Assembly: GCA_965238305.1 (NCBI GenBank)
Contig: CBDEHK010000001.1
Span: 4,650,001-4,714,000, forward strand
Direction: 5' to 3'
From: CBDCGJ01 sp965238305
GTDB lineage: Bacteria; Pseudomonadota; Alphaproteobacteria; GCA-2731375
DNA length: 64,000 nt
Shown here one piece after another: positions 26,582-35,764 of this stretch (positions are counted from its first letter, which is position 1; every line of letters starts with the position of its first letter). The notes beneath the pieces were generated by a model, which made no database searches, was not told the origin of the DNA, and worked only from the letters and a program-made list of their open reading frames with translations. The position numbers and the translations under genes were made by a program.

Positions 26582-26671
26582 GGAGAGGTGCCGGAGTGGT
26601 CGAACGGGGCGGTCTCGAAAACCGTTGTGCTCTCGCGAGCACCCAGGGTTCGAATCCCTGTCTCTCCGCCA
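26582..26671 (+). tRNA. tRNA-Ser (anticodon CGA)
   Basis: A 90-base tRNA with acceptor stem GGAGAGG pairing with TCTCTCC, discriminator G and encoded CCA (26669-26671). The anticodon arm GCGGT-CTCGAAA-ACCGT gives anticodon CGA at 26616-26618, reading UCG serine codons. A long variable arm (TGTGCTCTCGCGAGCACCC) and T-loop GGTTCGAATCC are typical of tRNA-Ser. Confidence 0.95.
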
Positions 26672-26980
26672 TTTTCAGTTAACTTTGCAAAATAGCCTAG
26701 GTATTCTGATCGCCGGATTTGGCGTTCTCCAGAATGTTAAATTTTTTGTTTTATATTTGTGGTCACCTTGCGGAAATCCAACGTTCTGGACACGCTTAAG
26801 AAAAGTAGAGGGATTTTTGATAGATTGGCTTTATCAGGGGGACCCGATGAAGCATGGAACACGACCGGCGTTCACAAGTGAATGCCTGCGCGAAACGACA
26901 CTTCGAGCGATCACGGCACTTCAAAGGCTTCACCAGGCGGCAGCAAATAACTACTACCGCCCGGAATTTCGATGCTCTCG
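26672..26980. other. Spacer after tRNA-Ser with a possible small ORF
   Basis: About 310 bases between the tRNA and the end of the chemoreceptor gene. It holds a T-rich run at 26736-26755. At 26847 an ATG preceded by CAGGGGGACCCG opens a 64-codon frame that ends at 27041, antisense to the end of the chemoreceptor gene. Its product is soluble and basic and matches no family I know. I see no tRNA-linked integrase or att repeat. Confidence 0.35.
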
Positions 26981-28660
26981 TCAGGCCGCTCTCACATCAG
27001 CCAGGAACTTTTCGACCTCGCCCCGCAGGGTATCGGACTGAACCGAGAGCTGCTGCGCGGATCGCAAGACTTCATTTGAGGACTGGCCGGTCTCACTGAC
27101 TGCTTTATTGACCTCGGTGATATTCGTGTTCACCTCTTGTGTGCCGGAAGCCGCGTCCTGGGCATTGCGGCTGATCTCACCTGTCGCCGCACCTTGTTGC
27201 TCCACCGCCGCGGCAATCGAGCCGGCGATTTCGCTGATTTCCGAAATCGTCTTGGCGATCCCCTCGACAACCTCCACCGATTCCCCGGTAGCACTTTGGA
27301 TGGCGCCAATTTGACCGGCAATCTCATCGGTTGCCTTGGCGGTCTGGGTGGCCAGGTTTTTTACTTCGGAAGCAACCACCGCAAAACCTTTGCCAGCTTC
27401 ACCGGCCCGGGCTGCTTCAATCGTGGCATTCAGAGCCAAAAGATTTGTTTGGCTGGCAATGTCGTTGATCAGATTAACGACCTCGCCGATCTTTTGCGAG
27501 GCCGCGACCAGGCCCTGAATTTGGTTTGTAGCCTGTTCAGCGGCACTGACCGCTTGTTGGGCGATATTCGCCGAACTTGCTACTTGAACCGAGATTTCCT
27601 GGATTGAGGCGGCCATTTCCTCCGAGGCTGAGGCCACGGTTTGAACGTTGGCGCTAGCCTGCTCGGACGCAGTGGAGACGGTAACCGTACGGCTTGCTGC
27701 GTCCTCCACAGTGGCGGTCATCGACTGGGCTGTGCTCTCCATTTCGGTGGAAGCCGAATCGACACCGTCGACCACGCCCCGTACGCTGGCTTCAAAGTTA
27801 TTGGCCAAGGTAAGCATGGCCTGGCGGCGTTCTTCTTCCGCCCGTTGCTTGGCCTGTTCTTGATCGGATCGAAGTTTTTCGGTCTCGATCATGTTTTCGC
27901 GAAACACTTCGACCGCCGAAGCCATCTCACCAATTTCATCGCTCCGCCCTGCGCCGGCAATTTCAACTTCGGTATTGCCATCTGCAAGCTCGCGCATCAA
28001 CGACGTCATGTTCCGGACCGGTTGACTGATACTACGTGATACGAAGAAGCCGGCGCATCCGACGATTAGACAAAGGACAACGACACCGCCTATCGTATAG
28101 GTCAAAACGTTCGAGGCCTGCTCGTTCATTCGCCGCACTTCAGTTCCCGCATCGCCGCGCGCCGCCGATTGCTGGTCATTGAGCACAGTCTCCAGGCGTT
28201 GGCGAACCTCGCCCATAGGACCGTTGAGTTCCGCCAAGGCTGCTTCTTGGTCGAACTGGGAGGCGGAATTGTAAACCTTGCCTGCACTTGCGCCGAAGGC
28301 GGTAAATTCGATCTTCATGGTTTCTAATTGTTGCTTCACGTCGTCGTTGGCAGCGAGTTCAATCTGACTATCGATCGCTAGCACGGTTTCTTCCAACAAG
28401 GCTTCAAAAGTGGCCTTGTCGGCTGCCAGATTATCGTTATCCATTTCGGACGGCGCCCGGCCGACCACGGCCAATTGCGATTGGAACTGCACGGCCAGGT
28501 CGGCGCTATTGGCCAGACTGACGAAAGACTGCTTGTAGAGGCGATCGCCCGACGACTGGAGCTGCTGGGCGCTTATAACAGCGTATCCACCAAGCGCCAC
28601 AATAGCGATCAACGACAGCCCAAGGAGGGCAAACAAACGCACGGATATTGTAATCTTCAT
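26981..28660 (-). CDS. Methyl-accepting chemotaxis protein
   Basis: A 559-residue chemoreceptor. TM1 at about residues 8-28, a short periplasmic four-helix-bundle sensor (about 30-185), TM2 (YTIGGVVVLCLIVGCAGFFV), a HAMP domain (SRSISQPVRNMTSLMRELADG) and a cytoplasmic signalling domain with the hairpin tip NDIASQTNLLALNATIEAARA, AGEAGKGFAVVASEVKNLA. It signals to CheA/CheW. Next to it, 150 bases upstream, is a PstS-like binding protein gene on the same strand that could present ligand. No cheA is in the window. Confidence 0.92.
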   Translation of the reverse strand: MKITISVRLFALLGLSLIAIVALGGYAVISAQQLQSSGDRLYKQSFVSLANSADLAVQFQSQLAVVGRAPSEMDNDNLAADKATFEALLEETVLAIDSQIELAANDDVKQQLETMKIEFTAFGASAGKVYNSASQFDQEAALAELNGPMGEVRQRLETVLNDQQSAARGDAGTEVRRMNEQASNVLTYTIGGVVVLCLIVGCAGFFVSRSISQPVRNMTSLMRELADGNTEVEIAGAGRSDEIGEMASAVEVFRENMIETEKLRSDQEQAKQRAEEERRQAMLTLANNFEASVRGVVDGVDSASTEMESTAQSMTATVEDAASRTVTVSTASEQASANVQTVASASEEMAASIQEISVQVASSANIAQQAVSAAEQATNQIQGLVAASQKIGEVVNLINDIASQTNLLALNATIEAARAGEAGKGFAVVASEVKNLATQTAKATDEIAGQIGAIQSATGESVEVVEGIAKTISEISEIAGSIAAAVEQQGAATGEISRNAQDAASGTQEVNTNITEVNKAVSETGQSSNEVLRSAQQLSVQSDTLRGEVEKFLADVRAA

Positions 28661-28810
28661 GACTGAAAATCCCTAAATGGAATGTGTAAATCTAATGTCC
28701 GTCGAATATAGACGGGTAGTGCCTATGGCGAATGCGCGCCGGGCTCACTGATGACAGAGGAGGAGCCGCTCCCTGACGGCAAGTTACCGCCAGGGCCGGT
28801 CTCCAGGAGA

Positions 28811-29560
28811 TTATTTCGCAGCTTTTTCGATAGCAGCGATCAGACGTTTATGCTCGTCCGACGGCGCGCCTTTGGTGACAATCGAAAGGGGCTGGTCGGC
28901 CGAAACACCACCCAGCACCGCGACGGATCCGTCAATTGTGCTGGAGTTGCCGTAGCTGAAGGCAATCGGTGTTTGTGAGACTGCCTTGGCAAGCTGTTTT
29001 GGCGCCGCTAACTGACGGGCGCTACCGGACATCGCGGCACCGCCAAGAAATTGCTTCTCGACCGTCGCGCGTGTACCGTTACCCGGACGTTCGATAAAGA
29101 CGACGATTTTGCCATCTTTGCCGCCAACTTCGCTCCAATTCTTAATCTTTCCGCTCAAGATACCGGCGACCTGTTCTGTGGTCATCGATTTCACCGGATT
29201 GGACGGATGAACAATAAACTGTACCTTGTTCACGCCGATCGAATGGGCCTGAAGGTTCGTGCCATTTAACACACCAGGTTTCTTCTTCTCTACCTGGCCC
29301 TTCTCGAAATCCAGGTCGGCCGAAATCATGGCGATATCGGCACGGCCCTCGGCCAGATCGATGAGGCCATTGCCTGAACCGTTGGTGACGATGGTCAGCT
29401 TGTCGCCGCCATCTTTTTCGATTTGCGCTTGATTTGGTAAAACAATACCCTTGCCAACAGTGCCTGAGCCGTGCAATCGGATCTCTGCTACACTCAAGCT
29501 TGTCATGGCGCCTGCGAAAAAAACCGCAAGCGCGGTCGACTGGATGATCTGCTTATACAT
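28811..29560 (-). CDS. PstS-like periplasmic substrate-binding protein
   Basis: About 249 residues. The signal peptide is MYKQIIQSTALAVFFAGAMT...SVA. The mature part resembles the PBP-like-2/PstS family: LHGSGTVGKGIVLP, the ligand-loop VTNGSGNGLIDLAEGRADIAM, and FIERPGNGTRATVEKQFLGG, with the late IAFSYGNSST. Such proteins bind phosphate or related oxyanions. No pstCAB genes are nearby, but a chemoreceptor gene is directly downstream, hinting at a sensing rather than transport role. ATG 29558-29560 gives a proper signal peptide; AAGGA lies upstream. The longer frame would add a non-signal leader. Confidence 0.8.
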   Translation of the reverse strand: MYKQIIQSTALAVFFAGAMTSLSVAEIRLHGSGTVGKGIVLPNQAQIEKDGGDKLTIVTNGSGNGLIDLAEGRADIAMISADLDFEKGQVEKKKPGVLNGTNLQAHSIGVNKVQFIVHPSNPVKSMTTEQVAGILSGKIKNWSEVGGKDGKIVVFIERPGNGTRATVEKQFLGGAAMSGSARQLAAPKQLAKAVSQTPIAFSYGNSSTIDGSVAVLGGVSADQPLSIVTKGAPSDEHKRLIAAIEKAAK

Positions 29561-30024
29561 TCTTGTAAATTCCTTTAAAAAAAATTGCGTAATGCATTGA
29601 GACGGTCGAACTTCCGTCTCGGAGAGGGCTAAAAAGAAAGTCAAAGAAAGAAAGTTATTTCTCTGTGTGGTAGAAGCTAAAAACACCATAATTGCTAATT
29701 TAGTATTAAATTGGGTGGAAACATTTAGGCCATAATCGATAATACAAAAAAATTGAGAGTACTTTTTCGTTTGTATAAACGTCATACCGATTAGCAGAAG
29801 CACTCCTCCGCAAGGTCACTGTCGGGTGCCTATTGAGATAATTGTCCGTCGCTGATCGATCAGCTTGTTCCAAGTATCGACGCAATGATCGACGATATCT
29901 TGCCGGGGCTTAAAGACCCGAATAGAGAGACAGTTGGCGCGCCTAAACTGCCAGACTTTTTTCGGGTTGAGGGCCGGTGCCGGAACTGGCATTGGCGGGC
30001 CTTAAGAGGCGTCAGATGCCGGCG
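29561..30024. other. A+T-rich promoter region and gene debris
   Basis: About 460 bases. The part next to the binding-protein start (29570-29780) is A+T-rich and probably holds its promoter. From 29850 to 30027 the plus strand has an open frame without a usable start (reading LIDQLVPSIDAMIDDILPGL early on); no family is recognised and it may be debris. The region abuts an ABC ATPase remnant. Confidence 0.4.
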
Positions 30025-30216
30025 TTAAAAATTACCAAATTCCCCGTCCCTGCCGGGTGCTGCTTCAAAGAGGGCTTGGGTATATTCGTGTTTTGGCCTG
30101 AAGAAAATGTCTTGGGCCGAACCTTGTTCAACGACTTCGCCCTGTCGCATGACTAGGACGCGGTCACAAATCTGCGCGGCGACGCGCAGATCGGGCGTAA
30201 TAAACAGAACCGCCAA
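30025..30216 (-). pseudogene. C-terminal fragment of a peptide ABC transporter ATPase
   Basis: About 63 codons match the end of DppD/DppF-type ATPases: LAVLFIT-P-DLRVAAQICDRVLVM, then QGEVVEQGSAQDIFFRPKHEYTQALFEAAPG. The H-loop histidine of the usual ITHD is Pro (ITPD). Walker A, signature and Walker B parts are missing, as the frame closes at a stop about 40 bases upstream. It lies just downstream of the M81 peptidase gene; such peptidases often neighbour dpp operons, so this is probably what is left of one. Confidence 0.75.
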
Positions 30217-30268
30217 GTAAAGCCGGTCGCGATATATTACAACGCAGGCCTCGAAACGTGGCTAAATT

Positions 30269-31729
30269 TCAACCACGTGCGATCTCATCACGAGGCCAAT
30301 AAGGCGATTTGAACTTTTCATAATCGATGGTTTTGAAGTCCATCGGAATGGCGCCCGGGGCCGCAACATACAGAATTTCGGCGGCCACCGGTTCGAACCC
30401 GGCGTAGAAGTGCTGCGTTGACTTAACAACAACGATTTTCTTGTTCGCGAGCTTAATGCCGAACTGTTCAAACGCATCAGGGTGAAAGGTTTGCACCCGA
30501 TTAGCATTGATGATGATATCAAGATCGTTGTCAGCACTAACCCAGACCGCATCCCCCATCGGTGCGAACGAACCGGCAAAAGGTTGCGTCGCATCCGTAA
30601 TTATTTTTCTCACCCGAACCCGAAGGTCAATCGGGTCGCCGGAAGCGATGCCGACCTTGCCGCCAATTCGTAATTCGAAACTGCCGCCTTCTCCCGCTTC
30701 CTTGCAAAATCGTACCGAAACCGGATCCCAATAAAGCCCAGTCAACACATTCGGTACGGCACGCTCGACCACGCGCCGCAAAATAAACGTCGAATCCGAT
30801 GGTGCACCGACACCTGCATTGTCCCCCAAATCTGCGAGTACGATCGGGCCTGCTGTGGCATCATGCGCTTGCGTCAATGCTTCATCGATGGTTAAACCGG
30901 TCGGGTGGGTCGCGTCTTTTAAGGACCAGATCATCGCACCGACTTGATCGGCTGTTGCTTGTGCTTTAGCGGTGTCACCATCAGTTACCACAATAACTTT
31001 TGCACTGGCGTCCGGCACATCGCCCCAGGGGAAGCCATGCGCCAGCGAAACTGATAGCACACCATCCTTGCCTTCAAGCGCCGTCATATGCTGGACGATG
31101 TCCGCGGCTTCGCCAATCGGTGTCCGCCACATGGAGATCATGTTCAGATCATGCACCGCTATCACCGGCTTAATCTCATCCCGCGACGCTTTCAGACAGA
31201 GTTCAAATAACTCTTCCGCCCGCTCGCCGGCGTCGATATGGGGATATTCCTTAAACGTGATCAAGACGTCCAAATTGTCGGTGATCGTTTCGGTAATACT
31301 GCAATGCAGATCCAATTCCGCGCCGATCACCGTCTGTGGGCCAACGATCCGGCGGATACTGGCAATCAAATCCCCTTCGCAGTCGTCATAACCGTCCGCA
31401 ACCATGGCACCATGCAAACTAAGCATTACAACGTCGACAGAACCAGCGCTTTTCAGATCATCGAGAATTTCATCACGAAAGCCTTCATAGACGCTACGCA
31501 CCGTTAGTCCGGCCGGTTGAGCAAAAGCGCCAAGGCTTTCCACTACTTCCGCCTGATGTCCTTCTGCTCGCCGCCGCCAAATTTTCATCGGGATAGCGAA
31601 CAATCCGTCGCTATTTTCCGTCGCATCGCCATGAAACAGCATGGTTTCAGCGAAGTTCTCAAGACCCGTTGGCATATTAGAAAAAGTGTTCGTTTCCGTT
31701 CCCAAGCAGGCAATAAATAGTTTTTTCAT
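30269..31729 (-). CDS. M81 family (MlrC-like) metallopeptidase
   Basis: A 486-residue protein of the M81/DUF1485 family named after the microcystin-degradation enzyme MlrC. Landmarks: N-terminal ACLGTETNTFS, SLHGAMVADGYDDCEGD, the zinc-binding region ELDLHCSITE and KEYPHIDAGERAEEL, and LADLGDNAGVGAPSDST. It probably hydrolyses small or linear peptides in the cytoplasm. ATG 31727-31729 has only a weak GAG upstream. Many relatives are linked with peptide ABC transporters, and an ABC ATPase remnant lies directly downstream. Confidence 0.88.
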   Translation of the reverse strand: MKKLFIACLGTETNTFSNMPTGLENFAETMLFHGDATENSDGLFAIPMKIWRRRAEGHQAEVVESLGAFAQPAGLTVRSVYEGFRDEILDDLKSAGSVDVVMLSLHGAMVADGYDDCEGDLIASIRRIVGPQTVIGAELDLHCSITETITDNLDVLITFKEYPHIDAGERAEELFELCLKASRDEIKPVIAVHDLNMISMWRTPIGEAADIVQHMTALEGKDGVLSVSLAHGFPWGDVPDASAKVIVVTDGDTAKAQATADQVGAMIWSLKDATHPTGLTIDEALTQAHDATAGPIVLADLGDNAGVGAPSDSTFILRRVVERAVPNVLTGLYWDPVSVRFCKEAGEGGSFELRIGGKVGIASGDPIDLRVRVRKIITDATQPFAGSFAPMGDAVWVSADNDLDIIINANRVQTFHPDAFEQFGIKLANKKIVVVKSTQHFYAGFEPVAAEILYVAAPGAIPMDFKTIDYEKFKSPYWPRDEIARG

Positions 31730-32451
31730 ATCTCGATCCAGATGTAGAACAAATTCCGATCCTTAATCATCCAATCAGATCGGTCAAGCCTGCCGCGGAT
31801 ATCGCCGCACGTCCGCGTTCTGGCAAGCCTTGCGTTCTCATTTCGCGAGCCACGGCGCATGCCAATTGGATTATGTTGAACCAGGAAACGTAAACGCCGA
31901 AAGGGGCCACGAGCAGCCATCATAGCACGTCCATAACGATGTTGCTTTACCCGCAAGCGCAGTCGATTTTCATGCAGGGCAAATTTGTCCGCTTGTTGCC
32001 GTTTTAGGACATGTCGTCGCTAAAGCGTTTGATTTCCGGTCGGCCTGCTATCGCCTGAAATTTTGCTATGCGCCGACAGGCGGTTACGATAGAACAGTTT
32101 ATGAACGCAATAATGTTGGCGGCCGAGATCGGTGCAAGGCTCGGATTTACCGCCACGGAACCTCCAGCGAAAATTCTGCTACGGTTTGGCGGCGAGTCAT
32201 TGCTGCAATACCATATCGAATTCCTACAACGCCATGGCATTGATAAGTTGGTGCCCGGCGTCGGACATAAACATCAAGATATCGAGCGTGCCAAAGGCGA
32301 GGTCCTGGCGCGCATTCTGAAGGCTGAGCGCAGCCGCCGGGTTGCCACGAGGATTGAGTGGGACAACGATAGAAATGTGGTCCAAGACCTATGACCGAAA
32401 TCTATGCAGCGCTCGCCCAAGTGAGTTAATATCGGATTACAGGAGAAATAA
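31730..32451. other. Intergenic region with decayed coding fragments
   Basis: About 720 bases. The plus strand from 32101 to 32394 holds a truncated nucleotidyltransferase (listed separately). On the minus strand about 31763-31920 reads LLVAPFGVYVSWFNIIQLA and on to a stop, with no start codon, reminiscent of the end of a membrane protein. No intact gene is supported. The promoter of the aminotransferase gene probably lies in 32395-32445. Confidence 0.45.
32101..32394 (+). pseudogene. Truncated sugar-phosphate nucleotidyltransferase
   Basis: The frame starts MNAIMLAAEIGARLGFTATE, close to the N-terminal nucleotide-binding loop AxxLAAGxGxRLG of NTP-transferases (the second Gly is Glu here), then PAKILLRFGGESLLQYHIEFLQRHGIDKLV. 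After about 60 residues the similarity stops, and the frame ends at 97 codons, against more than 230 for the family. The loop substitution and truncation point to a dead gene. Confidence 0.6.
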
Positions 32452-33657
32452 ATGCCGAGAGTAATAAAAGACTTAATGCCGGGTGATCTGGAATTTCAAA
32501 TGTTTGTTCTCGACGAACTTGCAGACGACCTTATCGCCAAAGGCGCCGACGTCTTGAAATTGACCATCGGTGTGCCGGAATTATTCATGCCCGAGGCCGC
32601 GCTCGATGGCATGATCGCGAAGCTGAAAGATCCGGATTTTGTCCGGCGCGTCTATCCCGAAGGACTGCCCGAGCTGCGCGAGGCAATCGTGCAATTCTAT
32701 AACCGGCGATATCGGGCGGATATAGGGCTTGACAATGTCATTGTGAATACCGGCACGTCGCCCATATTTCGCAATGTATTTCAGCTTTTATCGGGCCCTG
32801 AATACGAAATTATGATCCCCAGGCCCTATTATGCCCTTTATCTATATTGTGCGAAATTGGCCGGTGCGACGGTCAAATTCTATGATATCGACATCGACAG
32901 TAAGCGCGTCGACATGGAATCGTTCCGGCGCAACTTCTCGCCCGAACGCACCTCGCTCGTGGTCGTCAATTCTCCCGGCAACCCGGTCGGCAACATCGTG
33001 ACACCAGAGGAATTGCGTGAAATCTACCAGATCGTCGATCGCCGGGCTTATGTGTTGAACGATGAGATATATAACAACACGATGTTCTATGACGAATTTC
33101 GCTCGCCCTTGGAACTATTCCCCGAATACCAAGACATGACGATTGTCACGAATAGTTTTTCCAAGGGATTTCGGATGTATACCAAGCGCATTGGTTTCGC
33201 GATCCTGCCAACAGAATTGCAAACCAATTTGCGCGTCATACAACAACACACCCTGCTATGCACCGACCCCTGTTATCAGTACGGCATGATCGCCGCCCTT
33301 GATGACGAGGAAAGTCCAGTGGAATTGACGAACATCTATAAGAAACGCGCCGAATACACCACGAAACGGCTCACCGGCACGCGTTGCACACCGATCGCCG
33401 CCGAAGGTGGCTTCTACGCGATCCTGCGTTGCGAAGAATGGAACAAGGCTCAGGGATTTGCCTCCTCGAAGGAGCTCGCCCGCGACATTCTCGAGAAAGT
33501 ACACGTCGCCGTGGTCCCCGGGACCGACTTTGGTGTGCCACAAGACCTGCGCCTAGCTTTTTGCAATGCTCGTTACGACGAAGGTATTGACCGATTGCAC
33601 GATTATTTCTCATCCTCGAACGTGGCTTTTGCAGCTGCGCCGACAGCCACGTCCTGA
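32452..33657 (+). CDS. Class I/II PLP-dependent aminotransferase
   Basis: A 401-residue fold-type I aminotransferase. Visible features: YPEGLPELREAIVQFYNRRY, the aromatic/phosphate loop NTGTSPIFRN, NSPGNPVGN (Asn contacting substrate), DEIYNN, the PLP lysine in SFSKGFRMYTKRIGF, and the carboxylate-binding Arg in LRLAFCNARYD. It transfers an amino group between an amino acid and a 2-oxo acid; substrate not known. ATG 32452 has GGAGAAATAA upstream. It is followed 46 bases later by the sulfatase-family gene, probably in one operon. Confidence 0.9.
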   Translation: MPRVIKDLMPGDLEFQMFVLDELADDLIAKGADVLKLTIGVPELFMPEAALDGMIAKLKDPDFVRRVYPEGLPELREAIVQFYNRRYRADIGLDNVIVNTGTSPIFRNVFQLLSGPEYEIMIPRPYYALYLYCAKLAGATVKFYDIDIDSKRVDMESFRRNFSPERTSLVVVNSPGNPVGNIVTPEELREIYQIVDRRAYVLNDEIYNNTMFYDEFRSPLELFPEYQDMTIVTNSFSKGFRMYTKRIGFAILPTELQTNLRVIQQHTLLCTDPCYQYGMIAALDDEESPVELTNIYKKRAEYTTKRLTGTRCTPIAAEGGFYAILRCEEWNKAQGFASSKELARDILEKVHVAVVPGTDFGVPQDLRLAFCNARYDEGIDRLHDYFSSSNVAFAAAPTATS

Positions 33658-33703
33658 GCACCGTTATTGCAGCGGTGGTCGCGATGAATTATTTGGTGTT
33701 CGT

Positions 33704-35287
33704 ATGAACAAAACCAAAAAAAACGTGCTTTTCATTACCGCCGATCAATGGCGAGGTGAATGCCTTTCCGTCCTGGGCCATCCGAACGTGAAAACGCCGC
33801 ATCTGGACGCATTGGCGGCGGAAGGCAGTTTGTTTCGGCGTCACTATTCCCAAGCAACACCTTGTGGACCGGCACGCGCCTCTCTCTACACCGGCCTCTA
33901 TCTGCATAATCATCGCGCGGTAATGAATGGCACGCCGCTCGATGACCGCCATACCAATTTTGCGCGCGAAGCCCGCAAGCTAGGCTATGAGCCTGCCCTA
34001 TTTGGCTATACCGATGTCGGCGCCGACCCGCGAGGCCGGGACGCGGATGATCCCGAACTCAGGACCCGAACCGGACTGTTGCCGGGAATAACGCCGGTGG
34101 TCCGAATGAATAACGACTATCGACCGTGGATCGAAGCGTTGCGGGCCCGCGGCTATCAGGCCGCAGACGATCCACGGGAACTTTTCCGGCCCGACCGCGA
34201 GGGTATCGACCGGAACCGGGGTCGCACATTCGCGCCAACCTGGTACCGGGCGGAAGACAGCGGCACGGCGTTTTTGACCGACGAAGCGCTGGCCTATATT
34301 TCGACCCGCGGGACAACGCCTTGGTTCGCCCACATCTCCTATCTGTCGCCGCATCCGCCCTATATCGCGCCGGCACCCTATCATGAACTCTATGACGCCG
34401 CCGAGGTGCCGGCGCCGATACGCCATACCAGCCCGGCAGAAGAGGCCCAGCAACATCCCTGGGTACGGTTTTATCTCTCAAATCAAATAGACGCGCCCTA
34501 TACATATGGCGCCTCGCTTAAGGACTATCTGGAAATCGGGGAAAGCGAAATCCGCCAGATCCGGGCGACCTATTATGCCATGATGACGGAACTTGATGCG
34601 CAGATTGGCAGATTGATCGACTATCTGAAGGACAGTGGGGAATGGCAGCGAACCCTTATTGTCTTTACTTCGGACCATGGTGATCAGTTGGGCGATCATT
34701 GGATGATGTCGAAGTTCAGCTATTTCGAACAGACCTACTTTATACCCCTGATCATCCGCGATCCGGAGACCAGCAGCGACCCCGGGCGCGGCAAGATGAT
34801 AGACGCCTTCAGCGAAAACGTCGATGTGATGCCGACCATCTTGGAATGGCTCGGTCTGGATCTGCCGCCCGCCTGTGACGGCAGTTCGCTGCTGCCGTTT
34901 TGCCACGACCGAGAAGTCCTGGATTGGCGTAGCGAAGCCTATTCAGAGTTTGATTTTCGCCATTTCCCCGGTCTTGACGCTGGCCGGGCGTTGGCCTTGG
35001 CACCTGATCAATGCACGCTTAGTATACTCCGGGACCGGCGCTACAAATACGTCCATTTTACCGGCTTGCCGCCGCTATTTTTCGATCTGGAAAATGATCC
35101 TCACGAATTTCATAATCTTGCCGACGATCCCGGCCATCTCGGACTGGTGCTTGAATATACGCAGAAAATGCTGAGTTGGCGCATGAACCATGACGACCGC
35201 ACGCTCGCTAATACGCGGCTTGGGCCCGGCGGCAAGGTTGCGCTACAGCCGTTGAGCCGGCGACGAGCGCAAACTGTTGTGGAATAG
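33704..35287 (+). CDS. Sulfatase-superfamily hydrolase, PMH-like
   Basis: A 527-residue alkaline-phosphatase-fold enzyme. The formylglycine signature is PCGPARASLYTG with Cys54 as the modified residue; metal ligands include D14 (ITADQWRGE) and FTSDHGDQLGDH later. The sequence CGPARASLYTGLYLHNHRAV and QWRGE resemble rhizobial phosphonate monoester hydrolase more than glycosaminoglycan sulfatases. It thus may cleave phosphonate or phosphate mono/diesters or sulfate esters. No signal peptide, so cytoplasmic. ATG 33704 has no strong ribosome-binding site. Follows an aminotransferase gene. Confidence 0.85.
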   Translation: MNKTKKNVLFITADQWRGECLSVLGHPNVKTPHLDALAAEGSLFRRHYSQATPCGPARASLYTGLYLHNHRAVMNGTPLDDRHTNFAREARKLGYEPALFGYTDVGADPRGRDADDPELRTRTGLLPGITPVVRMNNDYRPWIEALRARGYQAADDPRELFRPDREGIDRNRGRTFAPTWYRAEDSGTAFLTDEALAYISTRGTTPWFAHISYLSPHPPYIAPAPYHELYDAAEVPAPIRHTSPAEEAQQHPWVRFYLSNQIDAPYTYGASLKDYLEIGESEIRQIRATYYAMMTELDAQIGRLIDYLKDSGEWQRTLIVFTSDHGDQLGDHWMMSKFSYFEQTYFIPLIIRDPETSSDPGRGKMIDAFSENVDVMPTILEWLGLDLPPACDGSSLLPFCHDREVLDWRSEAYSEFDFRHFPGLDAGRALALAPDQCTLSILRDRRYKYVHFTGLPPLFFDLENDPHEFHNLADDPGHLGLVLEYTQKMLSWRMNHDDRTLANTRLGPGGKVALQPLSRRRAQTVVE

Positions 35288-35764
35288 AATTGTAATAGCA
35301 CCGGCCGTCCAACAAATTTCAAACACGAAGAATTACCGCGATCTGTTCGCCGGGCCGCCATGAGGCAGTACGATGATTTTGCCACCAACATCTGGGAAAC
35401 CGGAAGAATAACAACCATAAGGTCCAAATTGGGTCCCTTCGGAAGTTTCCGCCGCTAATACAAAAGTCTGCTTAGCCTTCAGCTTCGGCCTTTATCAATA
35501 AAAATTGCTGGAGGGAGACATTCGGCTTCGTCATCTTTTGGACCGTTTCAGCGTTGTCGGCTGGCGACTTTCTGTTCGTATCGGGCAATTGGCCGGTCGA
35601 GATTTCTTAGAATACGGGCTAAGGTTGCAACGATGCATACATGAAAGCGACGCTGTCGATCAATGTGCCAGGCGATAAAACATTAATTTGAGCGATGCTA
35701 CCACAATAGACGTCAAGGGAGCGCCGAGGCCGCAAAATTCACCACACATCAGGGAGTTTAGATT
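35288..35764. other. Intergenic stretch with one minus-strand fragment
   Basis: About 480 bases. On the minus strand an open frame of about 50 codons (stop at 35333, upstream stop near 35485) reads FVLAAETSEGTQFGPYGCYS and then FPDVGGKIIVLPHGG. It looks protein-like yet has no start codon or known family, so it may be the 3' end of a lost gene. Nothing else is supported except the probable promoter of the hydrolase gene near 35680-35750. Confidence 0.4.

Noticed and set aside
28771..28795. Hairpin after the PstS-like gene (CCCTGACGG / CCGCCAGGG)
   Set aside because: No T-run follows on the minus strand and the stem needs a wobble pair, so I did not call it a terminator.
30385..30410. T-arm-like sequence CCGGTTCGAACCCGG
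   Set aside because: It resembles a tRNA T-loop but lies inside the M81 peptidase gene and no acceptor, anticodon or D arm can be drawn around it.
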